Positions 19,412 through 24,185 of a stretch of 24,185 nucleotides of DNA are shown here, one piece after another. Each line of letters opens with the position of its first letter. Within the stretch, counting starts at the first letter, position 1. The stretch spans positions 18,519-42,703 of the forward strand of contig JAKCWW010004191.1 of the NCBI GenBank assembly GCA_026260175.1. The letters run 5' to 3'. The stretch comes from Reticulitermes lucifugus (lineage: Eukaryota > Arthropoda > Insecta > Blattodea > Rhinotermitidae). The notes below the pieces were generated by a model. That model saw only the letters and a list, made by a program, of their open reading frames with translations, was not told where the DNA came from and made no database searches. Position numbers and translations under genes: made by a program.

Positions 19412-20362
19412 TTAAGATTTATCATTAATAGCAACTTCGCTTATATTTTGAAATTCATTAATGGAATAAAAACAATGAGTCATTATATATCTCCGCAGAG
19501 CAGACTTAAATTGTTTTTTAACATTTCTTAAATTTGAAATACTTGAAGGCAAACTATTACAAATCTTTACAGCAGCATATGAAATACCCTTTTGGAAACA
19601 TGATAGATTGGCAATAGGCCTACAAAGCTGCGTCTTATTCCTTGTATTAAGACCATGCACAGTCAGATTTGTTTGAAAACTTCCCAGATTATCCACAACA
19701 AATATCATTAGTGAAAATATATATTGACATCGGACAGGCAGGATGTCCAATTTCTTAAACAAACCTCTACATGAGCATCTGGATCTAACACCAGCCATAA
19801 TTCTAACTATCCCTTTCTGCAATTTAAATACCTTATCTACACCAGCAGAATTTACCCAAAAAATCACTCCATATTCCATCACAGAGTGAAAACATCCAAA
19901 ATAGATCATCCTGAGTGCATCTATATTCATAATGTGGTACATCATCCTAACTGCATAACATGCAGCACTCAATTTAGGTATCATTTGATCTATGTGATTG
20001 TTCCAAGTAAGACAACTATCAATTTTTATACCTAGAAATTTTATGTTTGTTATTTCCTGTATGTATTTTTGTTTATACCCTATATTCAATGGTTGATGTG
20101 GTATATTACTAGTCTTAAATTTTAACATATTAGTCTTTTCCATGTTTAAAACTAATTGGTTTGCTTCAAACCATTTACTCATATTATACAGAACAAGATC
20201 TGCTGTTTGTTGAAAATCCTCACAGTTATCTTTAGAGATTAGGACACTTGTGTCATCAGCAAACAGTATGGGATCTGAAATTGCATTAATCTGTAAAGGT
20301 AAATCATTCATATCTATCACAAACAACAGAGGACCCAAAACTGATCCCTGGGGCATTCCATG
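19412..20362 (-). pseudogene. LINE reverse transcriptase, palm to C-terminus
   Basis: The longest intact block of the LINE (about 314 residues). It carries the GMPQGSVLGPLLF motif, the FADD catalytic pair (usually YADD or FADD), the thumb segment IKFLGIKIDSCLTWNNHID, and the terminal NTRNKTQLCRP...FYSINEF segment. It is out of frame with the upstream part. The shift lies in an ACACAC stretch near 20380, where dinucleotide slippage is likely. Confidence 0.85.
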
Positions 20363-21290
20363 CTTGACTGTGTGTGTCCCACTTGGAAAGGTAACTCTGA
20401 GTTGTATTTGTCTTTATTTCTACCCTCTGCGTTCTGTTAGATAAATATGATCTGATCCAATCAGCATTTACTCCTTTAATACCATAGTGTTGTAATTTGG
20501 CTAATAAAATATCATGATTCACACAGTTGAAAGCTTTAGCCAAATCACAAAAAATCCCACCAACGTGCATTTTACTGTTCCAGGCATTCAATACGATGTC
20601 AGTTAGTCTGTAAGTAGCATGTTTGATAGATAACCCCTTTCTGAATCCATACTTTTCGACTGCCAGTATTTTATGAATTTGCAGATATGATTCAATCTAT
20701 TATACATAATTCTCTCAAATACCTTTGAAATTGCTGTCAATAAACAAATTGGTCTATAATTATTCATGCTGGACTTGGCTCCTTTCTTATATAACGGCTT
20801 TACTGTAGCATATTTAAGCCGGTCTGGAAAAATTCCCATCGAAATTGACTTATTACAAATATAACACAGTGGTCTACTAATTAGAGATCCACATAATTTT
20901 AGAATTTCGCTTGATATCTCATCATATCCTGAAGAATTTGTAGGTTTGAGAGATTTAATTACGCCTATTATCTCTGCTTCGGTTACTAGGATTTTCATTT
21001 TTGTTACACAATTTGGATAGGAATCTCTTAGGAGTGAAATTGCAGTATCTTGCTTTGGACTCTGAATGCTTAAACTATCAGTTATGGTTAAGAAGCATTT
21101 GTTAAAAGCATCAGCTGCATCTTCCACATTTACTGTTGCACCATTATTACTAAATTTGGAGGGCATCTGTTCTGAGGTACTCCCTCTACCTGTCTCAATT
21201 TTTATTATATACCATTTTCGTCTTATTATGGGATAAAGCCAGTAATTGACTGTAATGTTGTCTCTTGACCTCTCTTATCACTTTTTTTAG
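20363..21290 (-). pseudogene. LINE reverse transcriptase, finger region, two frames
   Basis: Minus-strand frames at 20603-21166 and 20304-20591 carry the N-terminal RT blocks: SLKPTNSSGYDEISSEILK, GIFPDRLKYATVKPLYKKGA, YRPICLLTAISKVF, then after a shift near 20695 ILAVEKYGFRKGLS and GIFCDLAKAFNCVNHDILLA. The first catalytic Asp (FCDLAKAFN) is present. Confidence 0.8.
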
Positions 21291-22078
21291 AAGTAGACAG
21301 TACGTTTTACAATATTTTTTAATTCTAGGGTCATCACAAGGATATATGAACTCCTTTTATGTCTGCAAGACACTTTTATACCCTTTGTAATCCACTCCCT
21401 TTTATTAGTATTCAAATTTTTATATTTTACAGGGAAACTAGCTTCAAAGATATTTATAAATATATTCAAGAANGNATTAAACATACCATTAATATCCTTG
21501 TTCAAATAGACAAGTTCCCAAGCTTCATGTTTTAATGAATGTTGAAAAATTTTAACTGTATCATCATTTATCAATCTTGTTCTGTATTTCATAGAAGTAA
21601 TGTTGGACTTTATACACACATTTTTTAGTATAAGATATTGAGCATCATGGTCTGATAAACCATTGACAATAGATGCTATCTTAAAAGAGTTCAGTCTAGA
21701 GTTATCTATAAAGATATTATCAATTGCTGTACCTAGGTTATGGTTAATTCTTGTGGGGAAATCCGCTGTATGAACTAAATTATAAGTACTCAACAACAAG
21801 GACAGTTGTTCTTTCCGATGATTATCTGTCATATAATTAACATTTATATCCCCACGTATTACAAACTCTGTTTTTGACTTATGTAAAGACTTTAAAGTTG
21901 ACACCAACAATCCTAAAAACTGACCAAATTTCCCAGAAGGAGATCTGTATATACATATAACTATATGACATCCTTTAATCTCTATTTGAACAGCACAAGC
22001 TTCAAAATGTTTTTCATCACAAAAATAAGAAACATCAATTTTATTATAGCATAAATAATTTCTAGTAATTTTCCGCCT
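21291..22078 (-). pseudogene. LINE AP endonuclease, C-terminal part
   Basis: It encodes YFCDEKHFEACAVQIEIKGC, CIYRSPSG, GDINVNY, TRINHNLGTAIDNIFID and SDHDAQYLIL: the second half of an exonuclease/endonuclease/phosphatase domain, with its Asn (GDxN) and the SDH catalytic dyad. The N-terminal half with the metal-binding Glu is missing, truncated at the border with the Tigger-like element. Ambiguous bases lie at 21473 and 21475. Confidence 0.8.
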
Positions 22079-22941
22079 GTGATGCTGACTGGATCACTGG
22101 GCTGAAAGGGAGGGCTACATTTAGCCCAAAACTGTCCAGATTACCTGGGGATCCAGATTACCGAGGGACTACTGTATTTACAGAGAAGACAAAAATCAAA
22201 ACTTGTTACTAGCATCAACACAGACGTGAGTAGAGTAGTGTTGGCCATGTATAAGAATGGACAGACCAAGATACTGACATAGGCACTGGAACCAAAAGTT
22301 TTTTCTTAAAAAAGAATGACCTATGGGTCCACCCAGAACAACATGGTTCAGCTGCCAGGTATCGGAAGCCATCAAAAAGAGAGGAAACAGCCGACAGAAA
22401 CTAAAATGGAAAGACTGTGAGAAGATAAGAAGGGATGGAGAGTATCAGCCAATGAGCTACTAACATTCCCACACTTTACACTTCCACAGCTGGATTTTTG
22501 CTATACAGCTGGCTTTATTTCTGTGTTGGGTTTTCAGGCATACTATGCACCCCCCCCCCCCAAAAACCATAATCCAGTTTCATGTAAAAATACTGTCATA
22601 TGCAATGACACTCTGGTAGTTTATGTGTGTCTAATGCCTGGAAACAAGAAACAGCAAACACACCTATTTCCCAGCTACAAAATACAATTACCTTGTAAGT
22701 GAAATAACACATGGTCTCTTCTCAAAAACTTCTGTTCAAAATGTCATCACAGGAAACCAAAACATAGTGATGTGTGTGTGTATATATACAAAAAATGTGC
22801 TATAAGTGTGAAAAAGTTTCTACCAATCAAAAGTAATTTGAACTATAATCAGATATTCCAGTTCAATTGCACAGATCTGCAACTGGACTGCGAAAGGATA
22901 TCAGGGAGAGAAAAATTAAGAAATATCATTATAGAACATAC

Positions 22942-23229
22942 CTTCACCATTATCTCTTCTTTTTGCTCTTCTTCAAAGGAGCTGCAAGATTCTGGGCCAT
23001 TCTCTATAATGTGTTCAGAACATCCCTCTTTCTGGCAAGCCGGTTCTTCAACTGTCTCTTGCACAGTTTCATGTACCTGTATTTGTGACTGCATTATTTT
23101 CTGAGCAGAAGATTTTTGTACACGAGAGAGAACTCGTTTACTGTGCTGATCTGGTCTCCTCTGTCTACCAAAGACAGGTTTCAATGATGTATTAATTCCA
23201 CGGAATTTCCCCCTGTACTCTCTTCCACC
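22942..23229 (-). CDS. Internal exon of the CaaX-box protein gene
   Basis: A 288-base exon, phase 0 at both ends, between acceptor TTTGTTTGCAG (23230-23240) and donor AAG|GTATGT. It encodes 96 residues: a basic start (GGREYRGKFRGINTSLKPVF, then RQRRPDQHSKRVLSRVQKSS), then an acidic Gln/Glu stretch ending EEEQKEEIMVK. It joins in frame to the exon at 17046-18428. The charge pattern (basic, then acidic) continues smoothly into that exon. I do not recognise the family. Further 5' exons must lie beyond the window or in the last kilobase, where I could not find one. Confidence 0.75.
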
Positions 23230-23307
23230 CTGCAAACAAATTCCAGTAAAACATAATATTATATAACTTTTTACAGCACTATGCTATAAAAGGTTGTGAC
23301 TCTTGTA

Positions 23308-23591
23308 CAGGTAAAGTTCACCCTAGAACAGGCCATGAAGGCTCAGAGGGGGAGTAGAGGTATAGCTCTACTTTTTCTTTAACCCTAGCACTAGATAGGG
23401 GTGGGTGGTCGACTCCATGCCCCAGCCGCTTCAACCCCGGGAAAAAGACCCGGTACCCATTGTATAGGAGGCTGGGTGGGCTCCAGGGCCGGTCTGGACA
23501 GCTGCGAAAAATCTCGCCTCCACCGGGATTCAATCCCCGGACCATCCAACCCGTAGTGAGTCGCTACACCGACTATGCTATCCCGGCCCAC
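23308..23591 (-). mobile_element. tRNA-derived SINE with perfect 13-bp target duplication
   Basis: On the minus strand the element starts GGGCCGGGATAGCATAGTCG and has a pol III box A, TAGCATAGTCGG (23569-23580), and a box B-like GGATTGAATCC (23526-23536), 32 bases apart. It ends with ...GGGTGAACTTTACCTG. The direct repeat TGTGACTCTTGTA flanks it exactly (23295-23307 and 23592-23604). The family is familiar from termite, cockroach and other arthropod genomes, where it yields spurious peptides such as VELYLYSPS.PSWPVLG; the same peptide appears here. It sits in the intron just upstream of the 22942-23229 exon. Confidence 0.9.
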
Positions 23592-23639
23592 TGTGACTCT
23601 TGTAGCTTTCTTTATCATTATTAATCAAATCAGACAAAA

Positions 23640-23790
23640 GCAAATTTACACCTGTATCACACCATTAGACATATGGGAAGTATGAAGAAAAGTTCCACAC
23701 ATTCTTAATTTGGAACTAGTAAGCTTTACTCCCAGCAAAAGAGCCCTTGGAACCCACTGCACAGCATAAAGGGTGGTCCTAAGCATAGCA
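23640..23790 (-). repeat. Possible decayed SINE-like fragment
   Basis: Minus-strand translation AVQWVPRALLLGVK resembles the QWVPG...GVK peptide that the neighbouring SINE type gives (QWVPGLFPGVEA in the SINE at 23308-23591). The rest is too divergent to align by eye. Confidence 0.3.
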
Positions 23791-23919
23791 CAAAAAAAGG
23801 GGGTGGGGTGAGGGGAGCTGCTAGGTAACAAAGTGGTCCTTACGTCTGTTAAACATCCCCAGGTTCAGAGACAGGAACTTACAAATTTTATGTGCGCTTG
23901 ATTGTACTGGCCACCCGTT

Positions 23920-24085
23920 TTACGACTGCAGTTTTTTGCACTGTGACATGCAGTCTGGTAGATAGGTACCAATATATCATAAAACCTGTGTGAAGATGAA
24001 GGTAGCAGGTTCCTCCAAAACAATGGTACCTGTTTACCAAACTACACAGTGTCACACCCAGAAAACAGTAATCTTAATATTCATT
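23920..24085. repeat. Dispersed palindromic repeat, copy 4 (both arms)
   Basis: The left arm has CACTGTGACATGCAGTCTGG, then TAGATAGGTACCAAT (23939-23972). The right arm is the complement: ATGGTACCTGTTTACCAA, ACTACACAGTGTCACACCCA (24023-24060). Between them lie GTGAAGATGAAGG and GCAGGTTCCTCC, AAAA, i.e. a decayed version of the order CTGAAGATGG...CCTCC-GAAA. It is the fullest copy in the window. Confidence 0.65.
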
Positions 24086-24185
24086 GACCTAAGATTCTCA
24101 AATGTCATATAACCCTTTGCTCTGTTAACCTTTAGCTTACGGAGTTATTTTCTCGAGTTGCCCTTTAAATCGAGATAACGGGCCT

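Larger units (their letters stand above)
19140..22085 (-). mobile_element. 5'-truncated, frame-broken APE-type LINE (CR1/Jockey-like)
   Basis: Read on the minus strand from about 22078, the first part is the C-terminal half of an AP-type endonuclease: CIYRSPSGKFG, GDINVNY (about 21835), DNIFID, and the catalytic SDH in NGLSDHDAQY (about 21645). Reverse transcriptase follows: YRPICLLTAISKVFERIM, GIFCDLAKAFNCVNHDILLA, GMPQGSVLGPLLF (about 20350) and the active site FADDTSV (about 20250). The thumb/C-terminal region follows, ending in FYSINEF near 19440. The 3' end has GATCTAAGAAATGTATG and a TA-rich tail near 19150-19170. At least four frameshifts separate the blocks (about 21345, 21220, 20695 and 20380), so it is dead. 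The 5' half of the endonuclease and any ORF1 are missing. Confidence 0.9.
18787..22174. mobile_element. Tigger/pogo-like nonautonomous element, interrupted by a LINE
   Basis: The left end is CAGTAGTCCCTCAGCAATCC (18787-18806) and the right end is the complement, ...ATTACCGAGGGACTACTG, at 22174, followed by TA. The left flank is GA where TA is expected, probably a mutation. Repeated CCAGATTACC/GGAATCTGG words occur inside both ends. Leaving out the LINE, the element is only about 450 bp. CAGTAGTCCCTCGG-type ends are characteristic, in my memory, of Tigger-like elements. The left inner part also carries the (AAT)n run. Confidence 0.6.
18429..22941 (-). other. Intron of the CaaX gene, filled with nested transposons
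   Basis: The donor is AAG|GTATGT at 22941 and the acceptor CATTCCTTGCAG ends at 18429. Both flanking exons are phase 0, so splicing joins ...EEIMVK to IENGSPE... without a frame change. The intron holds a Tigger-like element (18787-22174) with a LINE inside it. The remaining parts (18429-18786 and 22175-22941) show nothing coding, only a C run at 22550-22561 and a short TG/TA run near 22770-22790. Confidence 0.8.

Noticed and set aside
19140..22085. Exact target duplication for the large LINE
   Set aside because: I compared the flanks near 19135 and 22085 and found only loose similarity (CTGATTGCAT against CTGTGATGCT), not enough to claim one.
23526..23590. tRNA gene
   Set aside because: Box A and a box B-like sequence are present, but there is no acceptor stem pairing or anticodon arm I can close, and the element continues into a SINE body flanked by a target duplication.

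Overview
The window looks like nuclear DNA from an arthropod, most likely an insect. My weak preference is a polyneopteran such as a termite or cockroach. The sequence is AT-rich, has spliceosomal exons with consensus GT/AG borders, and is crowded with decayed transposable elements: APE-type LINEs, a tRNA-derived SINE, TA-flanked DNA elements and foldback repeats. The lineage guess rests on remembered resemblance of several repeats to ones common in termite and cockroach genomes; I could not check this.

Only two host genes are supported. On the plus strand, 875-1074 is the last coding exon of a K+-dependent Na+/Ca2+ exchanger (SLC24/NCKX, NCKX3/4 or zydeco type); the rest of that gene lies to the left of the window. 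On the minus strand, two phase-0 exons (22942-23229, then 17046-18428) encode the C-terminal 556 residues of a low-complexity, charged, probably nuclear protein that ends in a CVIM CaaX box. The genes converge, with about 16 kb of repeat-filled DNA between their stop codons.

Region by region: 1-233 is the right part of a small palindromic element cut by the window edge. 875-1074 is the NCKX exon. 1830-2808 is a TA-flanked Tigger/pogo-like nonautonomous element. 4531-7020 is a long foldback element. Its two arms each end in an outward-pointing hammerhead-ribozyme-like motif, its centre is a mini-satellite of direct and inverted copies, and its right arm is split by a LINE that is itself split by another LINE. 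7021-15650 is mostly non-coding with scattered repeat fragments. 17046-18428 and 22942-23229 are the CaaX gene; the intron between them holds a Tigger-like element interrupted by a 2.9 kb LINE. 23308-23591 is a SINE with a perfect 13-bp target duplication, 78 bp from an exon.

The most unusual material is the foldback family with paired outward hammerhead-like motifs (4531-7020 and 1-233). Next come the unrecognised CaaX protein and the three-level nest of insertions.
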